Source: RUG572 sp964386385 (lineage in GTDB: Bacteria > Verrucomicrobiota > Kiritimatiellia > RFP12 > UBA1067). From it: a stretch of 64,000 nucleotides of DNA. The position numbers and the translations under genes are program-made. Of the stretch, positions 1 to 8,263 are shown piece after piece. The notes under the pieces were generated by a model, which had not been told where the DNA came from, did no database searches, and was given only the letters and a program-made list of their open reading frames with translations. The stretch is taken from contig CAYLRN010000015.1 of NCBI GenBank assembly GCA_964386385.1, positions 4,573-68,572 on the forward strand, written 5' to 3'. Each line of letters starts with the position of its first letter. Position 1 is the first letter of the stretch.

Positions 1-72
1 CGCGCCATTCGTAAAGCATCCGCAGAGAACCGCCATAAAGGCGACCGCCAATCCAAACCGCACCATTTTCAT
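1..72 (-). CDS. Lipoprotein, N-terminal fragment running off the window
   Basis: Only the first 24 codons are inside the window. They begin with ATG at 70-72, preceded by a clear Shine-Dalgarno AAAGGAG (75-81). They read as a basic start, a hydrophobic stretch (FGLAVAFMAVL) and CGC, which fits a lipoprotein signal peptide with a lipobox cysteine. It lies 23 bp downstream of the helicase stop on the same strand, so it may belong to that operon. Function cannot be told. Confidence 0.6.
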   Translation of the reverse strand, partial: MKMVRFGLAVAFMAVLCGCFTNGA

Positions 73-95
73 TCTCCTTTCAATCATGCCGCCCC

Positions 96-3000
96 CTACA
101 GCCCGACAATGGACTTCACGTCGTCGTAAGTCAGCTTCTGCACGACCTGCTCGTCCGTTGCGCCGACGGTGGCGTCAATCACGAGCTGCTTCTTCTGCTG
201 AAGGGCGAGAACGCGTTCCTCCACTGAATTCTGCGCTATCATCTTCACCACGTAGACCGTGCGCTTCTGTCCGATGCGGTGCGCGCGGTCAGTCGCCTGC
301 GCCTCCACGGCGGGATTCCACCAGGGGTCGAAGTGGACGACCATGTCGGCGCCGGTGAGGTTGAGGCCGGTGCCGCCGGCGTGGAGCGAGATGAGGAAGA
401 CCGGAATCGACTCGTCCGTGTTGAACGTCCGGCACGCGCCAAGGCGGTCCTTCGTCGCGCCGTCGAGATAGCAGTACCTGACGCCCCGCGCGTCGAGTTC
501 GCGGCGTAGGATGGCGAGCATGGAGACGAACTGGCTGAAGACCAGCACGCGGTGTCCGCCGTCAATCGCCTCATCCAGCAGCTCCAGGAACGCCTCCAGT
601 TTCCCGGAGAGTTCCATCTGATCCACCGGCGCGGACTTCCCGGCCTTTTCGCGGTACTCCTTCAGAAGCTCCAGGTCGCTCGCAACCTGCCGAAGGCGCA
701 TGAGGAGCGCAAGGATTTCGAACTTCGCCTTTGCGAATCCGCGCGCCTTGACCATGTCCCCGATCTTCCCGCGCGCCTCCTGCAGAAGCCTGTTGTACCA
801 GCGCTGCTGCTCCGGAGTCATCGGACAGTACGCCACCTTGACGATCTTCTCCGGGAGGTCCTTCGCCACGGTCTGCTTGAGACGGCGCAGGATGAACGGG
901 TCCAGTTTGTGGCGAAGACGCTCCTGCGCGGAGCGCCCTTCCGCCCCGCCGGCCTCTATCGGCTCCTGCACGTTCGCCTTGAAGACGTCGTAGCGCCCAA
1001 GGTAGTCCGGCATCAGGAAGTCGAAGATGCTCCACACGTCGGACACGGAGTTCTCCACGGGCGTGCCGGTCAGGACGAGCCTCTGCACGCTCTGCAGCTG
1101 CTTCGCCGCCTTCGCGTTGCGTGTGGAGCGGTTCTTGATGTGCTGGGCCTCGTCCAGGACGACCACGCTGAACGTGACGCCGAGATATGCGTCCTCGACG
1201 TCGCGCTGCAGAAGCGCATACGACGTTATCACGATGTCGGCGTCAGGGATGCGCTTGAACGCGGCGGCGCGGTCTGGGCCGGATACGACGAGCCGCTTCA
1301 TCCACGGCGTGAACTTCTCGGCCTCGGCGTTCCAGTTCTGGACGAGGGACGTGGGGCAGACGACGAGGGCCGGCTTCCCGCGCGCGTCCGGATCGGTCCG
1401 CGCAAGGGAAATCCACGTCAGCGTCTGGAGGGTCTTGCCAAGGCCCATCTCGTCCGCCAGCAGTCCCGACAGACCGCTTTTCTCCAAAAAGCGCATCCAG
1501 TAGACGCCCTGCTTCTGATACGGGCGCAGCGTGTCCTCAAGCCGTCCGAGGGGCACGGCCTCGTACTTCGCCGCCTCGTCGGCGTTCCGCCGGGCGGAGG
1601 ACTCGCGCCAGTTCGGGGCGGCTTTCGCCTCGACCTCGACCGCGTCGCCGAGCGACCATAGGGCCCCGCCGACGTAGGCCGAATACACGCCGTCGACGCG
1701 GAAGCGCCCGGCGGCGGCGCCGCCCTGCCGGGTGGAGCAGTCCTCGAACACCTTGCGCATGGACGATATGGCGTCCGTGTCCAGCAGATACGTCCGCCCG
1801 TCCTTCATCACGTAGGAGTCGCCGCGGTTCATGGCCTCCTGGACGTCGGACTGCGAGACGACTCCGCTCCGCCCCTCGACGTCGAACACGTACCCGACGT
1901 CGAACGCGCCGTCCGGGCCGTCCGCCACGTCCACCGTGGACAGCACCATCGGAAGTTCGTCGACAATCGGCTCAAGCCGCTCCGAGTATCCGACCTTCCA
2001 TCCCCGCCTGCGCAGTTGCGGCACCGCCCCGCCGAGCACGTTGAGCACAACCCGCGGCTCCGCCACGAAATACCGGCTGCCCTCGCCCTTCTCGAATCCG
2101 AAGCGGAGCAGCGTCTCGATGGCGGCCTGTTCGGCCTCAAGGTTGCGGACGTGGTAGAGCATTTTGTCGTCCGGGTCCGGCTGGCAGATCGCGTGCGGCG
2201 CCGCGGCGGCGGCGCAGACGATTTCCTGCTTTCCGTACCGGGCGTAGAGGTCTGCGCCAAGGCTCGCGCGCGAACCGCTAAGGTGCAGGCGAATGACCGG
2301 CGTTCCCGGGCGGAAGCGGAAGAGGTCTTCGGGCAGCGACAGGCGGACTTCGCTCTGCTGGCGGAGAATCCGCAGGTCCTGGAAGAGGAACGACGCCATC
2401 GCCTCGCGGGGAATCTCCTCGCTCTTGCGGTAGACGCTCTGGAACGGGCCCGCCAGCACCTTGGCGAGCTTGAAGAAGCGGCCCCTGGAATGCGCGGCGT
2501 CGGAGGGGCGGCTCCAGACGAAGCCCTGTCTGCCGTTGACGATGAACCTGTCCGCCCCCGCGTCGTGCGCGAACGGAACGTCCGCGACGGGCGAGAGCGT
2601 GAAGTGTCCGTTAGTCTCGTCGTATTGCGCCTGAATGGCGCACTCCACCGCCGGATGCGAGTTGAGGATGTCGAGGACGTTGAGGAAGTCCGCCGGCTTG
2701 AGCAGTATCTCCGACGCGGCCGGCCCGCCGCAGACGTCCTCCAGGACGCCCAGCAAGTTCTCCGCCGCGTCCGAGATGGCGATTCCGCGTCCGCCGCGAA
2801 GGCGCGGGTCCTCCGGACGATACCGCCCGCCCCGTGCGTCCACGAACTCCAGGTGCGCCCGCACTCCGCCGGCATAAAACTCCTCCCAGAAGTTCTCGCC
2901 CCAGTTGAACGACATCTTCATCGGGACGCCGTTCGGCGAGCGCGTGACGTAGGCGGACGAATCGACCGCCGCCGCTCGCCGGGCGGCCCTTCGTTCCGCC

Positions 3001-3323
3001 TGGTACTTCTCCTCCGCCTCGGGGTCTGTCATGCGGCACATGAGGTAGAGGCCGATCGCCACCACGTGAGGGCAGATCAGCCCCCCCTCCTGGTTCATGC
3101 GGCATGGGCATTTCGACCATATGTGCCCGTCGTTCTGCAGGACGAACCCCGTCTTCATCGCGACGCCGTTCGGCAGAAGGAATTCGCCGGACGCAAGGTG
3201 CGTGGAGTCGTTCCAGTCGGCCTTGACCACCCGTCCCTTCTTCGCCGCCACGAGCGCGCTATTGAAGACGTCCTCGCCGCCCCATGAGACGAGCATCTTC
3301 TGCGTGATGTCTGCGGGCGTCAT
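96..3323 (-). CDS. SNF2-family DNA helicase with N-terminal SWIM zinc finger
   Basis: A 1075-residue ATP-dependent DNA translocase of the SNF2/Rad54 type. Residues about 72-87 carry a SWIM zinc finger (CPC then CPH). The middle 500 residues are a poorly conserved bacterial SNF2-associated region. The ATPase core follows: motif I DEMGLGKT near 625, motif II DEAQH near 724, LTGTPVEN, and the C-terminal helicase lobe with GGTGLNL and HRIGQ near 1016. The start is set at the ATG that overlaps the TatD stop as ATGA; a longer reading frame exists but would overlap TatD by 50 bases. Bacterial SNF2 proteins of this layout act in transcription recycling or DNA repair; which applies here is unknown. 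Confidence 0.9.
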   Translation of the reverse strand: MTPADITQKMLVSWGGEDVFNSALVAAKKGRVVKADWNDSTHLASGEFLLPNGVAMKTGFVLQNDGHIWSKCPCRMNQEGGLICPHVVAIGLYLMCRMTDPEAEEKYQAERRAARRAAAVDSSAYVTRSPNGVPMKMSFNWGENFWEEFYAGGVRAHLEFVDARGGRYRPEDPRLRGGRGIAISDAAENLLGVLEDVCGGPAASEILLKPADFLNVLDILNSHPAVECAIQAQYDETNGHFTLSPVADVPFAHDAGADRFIVNGRQGFVWSRPSDAAHSRGRFFKLAKVLAGPFQSVYRKSEEIPREAMASFLFQDLRILRQQSEVRLSLPEDLFRFRPGTPVIRLHLSGSRASLGADLYARYGKQEIVCAAAAAPHAICQPDPDDKMLYHVRNLEAEQAAIETLLRFGFEKGEGSRYFVAEPRVVLNVLGGAVPQLRRRGWKVGYSERLEPIVDELPMVLSTVDVADGPDGAFDVGYVFDVEGRSGVVSQSDVQEAMNRGDSYVMKDGRTYLLDTDAISSMRKVFEDCSTRQGGAAAGRFRVDGVYSAYVGGALWSLGDAVEVEAKAAPNWRESSARRNADEAAKYEAVPLGRLEDTLRPYQKQGVYWMRFLEKSGLSGLLADEMGLGKTLQTLTWISLARTDPDARGKPALVVCPTSLVQNWNAEAEKFTPWMKRLVVSGPDRAAAFKRIPDADIVITSYALLQRDVEDAYLGVTFSVVVLDEAQHIKNRSTRNAKAAKQLQSVQRLVLTGTPVENSVSDVWSIFDFLMPDYLGRYDVFKANVQEPIEAGGAEGRSAQERLRHKLDPFILRRLKQTVAKDLPEKIVKVAYCPMTPEQQRWYNRLLQEARGKIGDMVKARGFAKAKFEILALLMRLRQVASDLELLKEYREKAGKSAPVDQMELSGKLEAFLELLDEAIDGGHRVLVFSQFVSMLAILRRELDARGVRYCYLDGATKDRLGACRTFNTDESIPVFLISLHAGGTGLNLTGADMVVHFDPWWNPAVEAQATDRAHRIGQKRTVYVVKMIAQNSVEERVLALQQKKQLVIDATVGATDEQVVQKLTYDDVKSIVGL

Positions 3324-3973
3324 GCCAGGGCCTCCACGAAGCGAAGCGCGTTCGCCGCCACGGCGTCGCACAGCCGGTCGACGTCCGTCCCGCGCAGCTC
3401 CGCCACCTTTGCGTAGATCGCGGCGATGTCGGGCGCGTCGTCCGCCGCATCATAGTCGGCGTCGGTCTCGACGAGCAGCATGTCTGCGGGAAGCGACTTC
3501 ACGAAGTCGCGGTAGTTCACCGCATGGTCGTTGAGGACGGCCGCGCCGACGCCGACGAAGCCGTCGATCGCGCGAATGTCCGGCAGCAGTCCCGCGCTCC
3601 GCGAAAATCCGTGGAAGAGGAATGCCGGGATGCGGTCTGCGAGCGGCCGGCAGGCCTTGACGACCTCGCCCCAGCACTTCGCGCCGTGGAGGACGACGGG
3701 GCGGGCGAAACGCGCGGCCAGCTCCAGCTGCGCGGCGAACGCCGAACGCTGCGCGTCGGAAATCGTCCGATTGCGCAGACGGTCGAGTCCGATCTCGCCC
3801 ACGCCCGCTGCGGGGTCTCGTTCAAGCGCGGACTCCAGTTCGGAGAGGTCGGGGACTTTTCCAATCTCGTCCACCTGCCAGGGATGGAAGCCGAGGAAAC
3901 GGAACTCGCGTCCGTCCACGGAGAGGAATGCGTCGTAAGTCCGCCTGTGGAAATGCGCGTCAGCCAGTGTCAT
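3320..3973 (-). CDS. TatD-family metal-dependent hydrolase
   Basis: A 217-residue protein of the TatD deoxyribonuclease/amidohydrolase family. Metal-binding signatures are DAHFH at the N-terminus (residues 5-9), GEIGLD in the middle, a histidine in VLHGAK, FHGF, and ETDAD near the C-terminus. At 217 residues it is shorter than the usual 255-265, with loops trimmed rather than motifs lost. Its ATG overlaps the stop of the upstream unknown gene and its stop overlaps the helicase start, both as ATGA, so the three genes are translationally coupled. TatD proteins are exonucleases linked to DNA repair, which agrees with the neighbouring helicase; the exact substrate is inferred. Confidence 0.85.
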   Translation of the reverse strand: MTLADAHFHRRTYDAFLSVDGREFRFLGFHPWQVDEIGKVPDLSELESALERDPAAGVGEIGLDRLRNRTISDAQRSAFAAQLELAARFARPVVLHGAKCWGEVVKACRPLADRIPAFLFHGFSRSAGLLPDIRAIDGFVGVGAAVLNDHAVNYRDFVKSLPADMLLVETDADYDAADDAPDIAAIYAKVAELRGTDVDRLCDAVAANALRFVEALA

Positions 3974-4608
3974 GCCATGCCGTCCTGTGCGTTGAATTCA
4001 AGAAGAAAGCCGCCATTGTCCGCGAGGTCGACGCACACGCGCGCGTCCGGCGCAAGGTCCGGGACCGGTTCGCGGACAATGCCGGACGCGGCCGTCTCCG
4101 GCGCATCCTTCGCCTGCGGGTCGCGCAGGGCCGAAAGGCCGTAGCGCAGCGCCCGGCGTTCCTGCGGAATGCGCCACCAGAAATCCTCGAAGCGGACCGT
4201 TAGAGTCGTCGCCCGCGCGGCGAAGGCGCCGATGCGCCAGTCGTCCCCGAAGCGGCGGCCGAATAGAAGGAAGTCGTCAAGCTCGCCGCGCGCGACCCAG
4301 AAGTCGTCGCCCGCGCCGTCAAGGCCCAGGAAGAGCGCGAACGCCAGACGCGCCGCCGGCGTCACGGAGTCGCCGAACTGCGGTGTCGGAAGGGGCCGCG
4401 CCGCGAACGGGACGACGCGGAAAGCGAAGGACAGGGCGTCCGCGCCGTCGCGGATGTGAGCGGACGGCACGGACGGCTCGCATTCAAGGCGCGCCTGCGC
4501 GAGGTCGGCCGGCCGCCACCATGTCCTTTCCGCCGAATGCGCAGACCGGGAGACAAGGCTGCCATCCCGGAATTCAAGCTCCGCGATCGATTCAAATGAC
4601 GTGTTCAA
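3970..4608 (-). CDS. Conserved-looking protein of unknown function
   Basis: About 212 residues, no recognised domain, signal peptide or membrane segment. It is rich in Trp, Phe and Arg, with runs such as ERTWWRPADL and RFEDFWWRIP. No ATG is available. A TTG at 4606-4608 lies 6-7 nt after a GGAG sequence and is chosen as start; a TTG at 4620 is the alternative. It heads the coupled operon with TatD and the helicase (ATGA overlap), so a role in the same DNA metabolism is possible but is only inference from context. Confidence 0.6.
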   Translation of the reverse strand: MNTSFESIAELEFRDGSLVSRSAHSAERTWWRPADLAQARLECEPSVPSAHIRDGADALSFAFRVVPFAARPLPTPQFGDSVTPAARLAFALFLGLDGAGDDFWVARGELDDFLLFGRRFGDDWRIGAFAARATTLTVRFEDFWWRIPQERRALRYGLSALRDPQAKDAPETAASGIVREPVPDLAPDARVCVDLADNGGFLLEFNAQDGMA

Positions 4609-4680
4609 TGCAAACTCCAATCGGGCTTTCTGCCGCCATGCGCTGCCGCGACAAAACTGGCTTCATAGTTCCAATGGCGT

Positions 4681-5784
4681 TCAGGCGTTGATGACGCAAT
4701 CGTTCCACGCGGTCTTGTGCTGATACTTGATCGTGGCGTCGCGCTTCATGAGTTCGACGTAGCGGTCGATGAACTCCGCAGTGTCCGGAACGATCCGCAG
4801 ATAGTAGCGAAGCGTGGAATATACGCCGTTCACTATCACCTGGCATCCGTGCATCCGCGCAATGCGATCGATTTCGCCGTCGATCGCCTCCCGGTCCGCG
4901 GCGTCCATGTTTGCCGTCGTAAGGAGGTAGTAGCGGTCCGTTCCGTGTTTCTTGAACTTCTCGTAGGCGTCCGCCACAAGCTGGCGCGTAATCGGAATGC
5001 CATGCTTGACCTCGACTCCCTCATAGGCGGAACCGTCCGCGTTGTTGACGTCGACGTCTCCGATCCGTCCCGACTGCGCATCGGCGGAGTTGTGCGACTC
5101 AAGCGGACACAGCGTCTTCCCGGCATAGCGCGAATCGCATTTGAAAAGGCATTCGTACACGGCGTACAGCGCCAGCACCGGCAGTCGGGACGCGCCGGGG
5201 CAGGTATACCTGTACTCGAAATGCCGTTCAAGCAAGGCGATGATCTTGGCAATGCTCAGCTTGTGCGGCTTAGCCAGTTCAACCACCGATGCATCGCGCT
5301 GTTTGACAAGCAGCGTGAAGAGATAGCGCAATGTCTTTCCCGCATCAACGTCCCCAGACTGGATGGCGTCAACCAGTCCGAGAAAAGCGGTCTTGATCTC
5401 TGGCGGACGAATCTTCCCGGGGTAGTCAAGCGTATACGGATGCGGCTGTTCCAGCGAGCGCGTCAGCCATCCCGACTCGGCCATCGCCGGGAAATTATTT
5501 TCCTTCATGAACGGCGTGACGTGCGCCGAATCCACACCGCGTCCCGCGAACCCGCCCGGCAGTTGCGCCTGATGGAAACGGACGTCCTGTTTAGGGTCAA
5601 ATATCTTGTGCGCAATCAGCGTGACAACCACGGCTATCAAGCCCTTGTTCGCCTCGGCGCGTGCGGCAATCGCCTCGACCTTTGCCGCGAATTCTGCAGG
5701 AATTCCACAAGAGGCGTTTTCGCCGCCATTGGCCGACATGGCGGCCTCGTAGGCTTCGTCCAGTATTTCACGATGCGTCTTCAT
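4681..5784 (-). CDS. Type II restriction endonuclease (PD-(D/E)XK type)
   Basis: A 367-residue protein directly downstream of, and overlapping by ATGA, a C5-cytosine methyltransferase. The first two thirds are helical with the run FPAMAESGWLTRSLEQPHPY. Near residues 240-262 there is DVDV followed about 13 residues later by GVEVKHG, the D...ExK arrangement of PD-(D/E)XK nucleases, then alternating strands and helices. This layout resembles SacI-group restriction enzymes, but I cannot confirm the subfamily. With the methyltransferase it would form a complete type II system. The start is the ATG at 5784; the frame stays open further upstream inside the methyltransferase gene, which I treat as a shadow. 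Confidence 0.75.
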   Translation of the reverse strand: MKTHREILDEAYEAAMSANGGENASCGIPAEFAAKVEAIAARAEANKGLIAVVVTLIAHKIFDPKQDVRFHQAQLPGGFAGRGVDSAHVTPFMKENNFPAMAESGWLTRSLEQPHPYTLDYPGKIRPPEIKTAFLGLVDAIQSGDVDAGKTLRYLFTLLVKQRDASVVELAKPHKLSIAKIIALLERHFEYRYTCPGASRLPVLALYAVYECLFKCDSRYAGKTLCPLESHNSADAQSGRIGDVDVNNADGSAYEGVEVKHGIPITRQLVADAYEKFKKHGTDRYYLLTTANMDAADREAIDGEIDRIARMHGCQVIVNGVYSTLRYYLRIVPDTAEFIDRYVELMKRDATIKYQHKTAWNDCVINA

Positions 5785-7307
5785 GCGAACCTCCCTTTGA
5801 AGAACTGCTCCCTGATCTCCGCCGCAACCGCCTTTATCATCGGAACACAGACGGAATTGCCAAGCTGCCGATACTGTTCTCCAGTCGAACTGATCTTCTT
5901 GTATGAATCTGGGAACCCCATGATTCGCCAGCACTCGTTGACTGTCATCTTGCGGACACGACCGTCCTCTGTCAAGATGAAGTACCGTCCGGAAGACTCC
6001 TGCGACGGCAGCGTCGGATGCACTCCGTTCACCGAATAGATCCGATTCGGCTGCTTGTGGACCCGCGACAGATGGAGCGTGTTCGGACGCACCCCGACCT
6101 TCCGTATCGACTTGTTGCGATACCCTGCGAAGATGAGCCCCGACCCCGGTTGTTCACGCGGATCGCCGAGAAGCGTGTACTCTTCCGCCCGAAGATACTC
6201 GAACGGCCCCTCCGCGTCAAGAAAGTCCTTCAACCGCCGCCGTTCAACTGTCTTGACCCGTCCAAAATCGAATGCCACTGTCTTCGTCCCGATGATGATG
6301 ATTCTTTCGCGGTTCTGGGGAACGCCGAAGTCGACGCCATTGAGCACCTTCCACGCGACTTCATATCCAAGTCCCCTCAATTTGTCCAGAATCGTCGCAA
6401 GCGTCCGCCCGCCGTCGTGATGGACAAGATGCTTGACGTTCTCAAGGAAGACGACGGACGGACGCCTCGCCTCAAGAATCCGGCAGATTTCAAAGAACAA
6501 CGTTCCACGAGTGTCTGCAAAACCCTTTTTCCGCCCGGAAATGCTAAACGGCTGACATGGGAAGCCCGCGCACAGGATATCATGCGACGGCACGTCTTCG
6601 ACGGCTATCTTGGTGACGTCGCCAAGCGGCGTCTCGTGAAAGTTCTCGTTGTAAGTCCGCCGGCATTCGGCGTTGATGTCCGCCGACATGACGCATTGAA
6701 ACCCCTGCGCCTCCATGCCCATGCGTATGCCGCCTACGCCGCAGAACAGGTCTATGAATCGCGGGACACCACTTTTTATTGTACGGGGCAGAATCAGCAT
6801 TTTCATAAAATCCATCTGCACGGGATTAAACGCAGTTGCGGACTTGCATCCGCCAAAGAACGGACGCAGACGCTCGAAGACGTTGGGGATCGACCTGCCG
6901 CCGCATTCCGGCAGAGGCCGCTCGAAAAAGTCCGCATCGATCCTGCCGGTCCACCGCGTGGAGCAGACGTAGACGTCGGCGGAATCGCCGAACGCCTCGC
7001 GCTCCGTCACCTCGTCGCCCAGTTCGAATAGCGCGTACCTTTCGCCGTGCGGTTTCGGCGAGACACGATAGCCCTGCGCGGCGAGCCATTCTCCGTCCAC
7101 GTCGCGGACGTACTTCGCCCTGCACGAAATCGCCGGCAGGCCGCACGCATACACGACAAGGTGCGTGACGGACGCATAGCCCGCGCCTGTCGCGCCCTTC
7201 GGCAGCGGGAGGTTGTACGTCCGCCGCTGCGCGATCCATGCGTGGTTCTCCACTCGGTACGTACCTACGACGACCGTCTTCCGCTCTTCTCTCTTCTTCA
7301 TCGACAT
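5781..7307 (-). CDS. C5-cytosine DNA methyltransferase with duplicated N-terminal module (MTase A)
   Basis: 508 residues. Residues 1-165 are an unfamiliar module almost identical to the N-terminus of MTase B (8263-10011). From about residue 180 a canonical m5C methyltransferase follows: motif I DLFCGVGG (near 185), catalytic motif IV GFPCQPFS (near 249), ENV motif VI, QNRERI motif VIII, and GNSV motif X near 482. The catalytic core ends only three bases before the downstream nuclease start codon (ATGA overlap). The start used is ATG in the common MSM context after GGAAAGAG; a shorter form could start at the Met right after the module (near 6806). It is the protecting partner of the nuclease at 4681-5784. 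Confidence 0.92.
   Translation of the reverse strand: MSMKKREERKTVVVGTYRVENHAWIAQRRTYNLPLPKGATGAGYASVTHLVVYACGLPAISCRAKYVRDVDGEWLAAQGYRVSPKPHGERYALFELGDEVTEREAFGDSADVYVCSTRWTGRIDADFFERPLPECGGRSIPNVFERLRPFFGGCKSATAFNPVQMDFMKMLILPRTIKSGVPRFIDLFCGVGGIRMGMEAQGFQCVMSADINAECRRTYNENFHETPLGDVTKIAVEDVPSHDILCAGFPCQPFSISGRKKGFADTRGTLFFEICRILEARRPSVVFLENVKHLVHHDGGRTLATILDKLRGLGYEVAWKVLNGVDFGVPQNRERIIIIGTKTVAFDFGRVKTVERRRLKDFLDAEGPFEYLRAEEYTLLGDPREQPGSGLIFAGYRNKSIRKVGVRPNTLHLSRVHKQPNRIYSVNGVHPTLPSQESSGRYFILTEDGRVRKMTVNECWRIMGFPDSYKKISSTGEQYRQLGNSVCVPMIKAVAAEIREQFFKGRFA
6808..7307 (-). repeat. Dispersed repeat copy 1: N-terminal methyltransferase module
   Basis: Matches 9512-10011 with an offset of 2704. 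By eye, 6808-7226 is identical base for base, positions 7227-7229 differ, identity resumes to about 7280, then scattered changes occur up to the start codon. Beyond 6808 toward the catalytic domain the two sequences diverge abruptly, so the boundary is sharp at the module end. Confidence 0.95.
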
Positions 7308-7348
7308 GGCCTCAGTCTTCTCTTTCCAACCTCCGTACCGAAGTCGCA

Positions 7349-8263
7349 TCAGCCATACAAAGACCTTCTTATGGCGTTACCGTAGACGTTGCCTTCCGGC
7401 AGACTGACGGCAGAGAACGCCTCCTGCACCTTGTAGACCGTAGTGCAATGCTCCTCAATCACATCCAACGGCACGTCCATCCCATCGGCGACGTCTTCAA
7501 ATGGCAATGCGTAGTCATAGGCGATAAAATGAATCGCGGCGGGCTGGCTCGGAAAAGGCGGAATCCTGTCCTTGCCGCCAAGCCTGCTCAGGACTCGCCT
7601 GTAGACGGGGGTAGGCGAAACAAAATAAAGTCCCGTGCGGCACAGTTCTTCGCGCTGAAGAACCTGGCCCTTGTAAATCAGCTGGGGAATGATCCGCTTT
7701 GAGACGTTCTCCCAGTTTAGACCTACGGTGTCGGCAATGACTGTACGGTCTTTCATCAATGCCCTTTGCGCGTCGCTGTACTTTCCCGTCGTGTCAATCG
7801 TCTGTACCTCTATGGCCGTGAACTCCTTGAGTTCGCCGTTGCCGTCAAGACGCGCCAACACCCAGTCCACGAAATACGACCCCGAACCCTGGCGCTGGGG
7901 CAGACGCAGTTCGCCGCCCCATCCGTGTCCAAATACGGCAATCGCTCCGCCATCCTGCCTTGCCTTCTCCACCGCCGCGCGCCCTGCGTAAAGATTGAGT
8001 TCCCTGTCAAACGCATCTTTGGCGATCGTCTTGAGCATCTTGTAGTCTTCGGCGTAAATGCGATTCGGGCAGCAGATGACGGACGGCGAGCCTGCTGTTT
8101 TCTGGCGAATCGCGCAGACTCCGGAAATCGAGCGTTCTCGTCCAAGCATCTTCGTGCATGGCAGACCAATAAACGGGCATTTTCTGTCGGCGACGGCTTT
8201 AATCGCCTTGTCTGACCTGTCTTCGGCTCGATAGCCAAAGAACTCCGAGATCGTTCCTGCCAT
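7349..8263 (-). CDS. NotI-family type II restriction endonuclease
   Basis: 304 residues. The order of motifs matches NotI closely: an N-terminal EFFGYR, then four cysteines in CPF, PCTK, GVC and CCPN that in NotI bind an iron atom, then GGEL, a VDW aspartate and AIEVQT, equivalent to the catalytic D...ExQ of NotI. Length is below the 383 residues of NotI, mainly at the C-terminus. The ATG at 8263 overlaps the TAA stop of MTase B by one base (TAATG), so the two are coupled and form one RM system. If specificity follows the family, the site is a GC-rich octamer of the GCGGCCGC kind, but that is inference. Confidence 0.85.
   Translation of the reverse strand: MAGTISEFFGYRAEDRSDKAIKAVADRKCPFIGLPCTKMLGRERSISGVCAIRQKTAGSPSVICCPNRIYAEDYKMLKTIAKDAFDRELNLYAGRAAVEKARQDGGAIAVFGHGWGGELRLPQRQGSGSYFVDWVLARLDGNGELKEFTAIEVQTIDTTGKYSDAQRALMKDRTVIADTVGLNWENVSKRIIPQLIYKGQVLQREELCRTGLYFVSPTPVYRRVLSRLGGKDRIPPFPSQPAAIHFIAYDYALPFEDVADGMDVPLDVIEEHCTTVYKVQEAFSAVSLPEGNVYGNAIRRSLYG

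Noticed and set aside
4681..5784. Specificity subunit of a type I system
   Set aside because: No paired target-recognition domains; a D...EVK centre and overlap with a C5-methyltransferase fit a type II nuclease.
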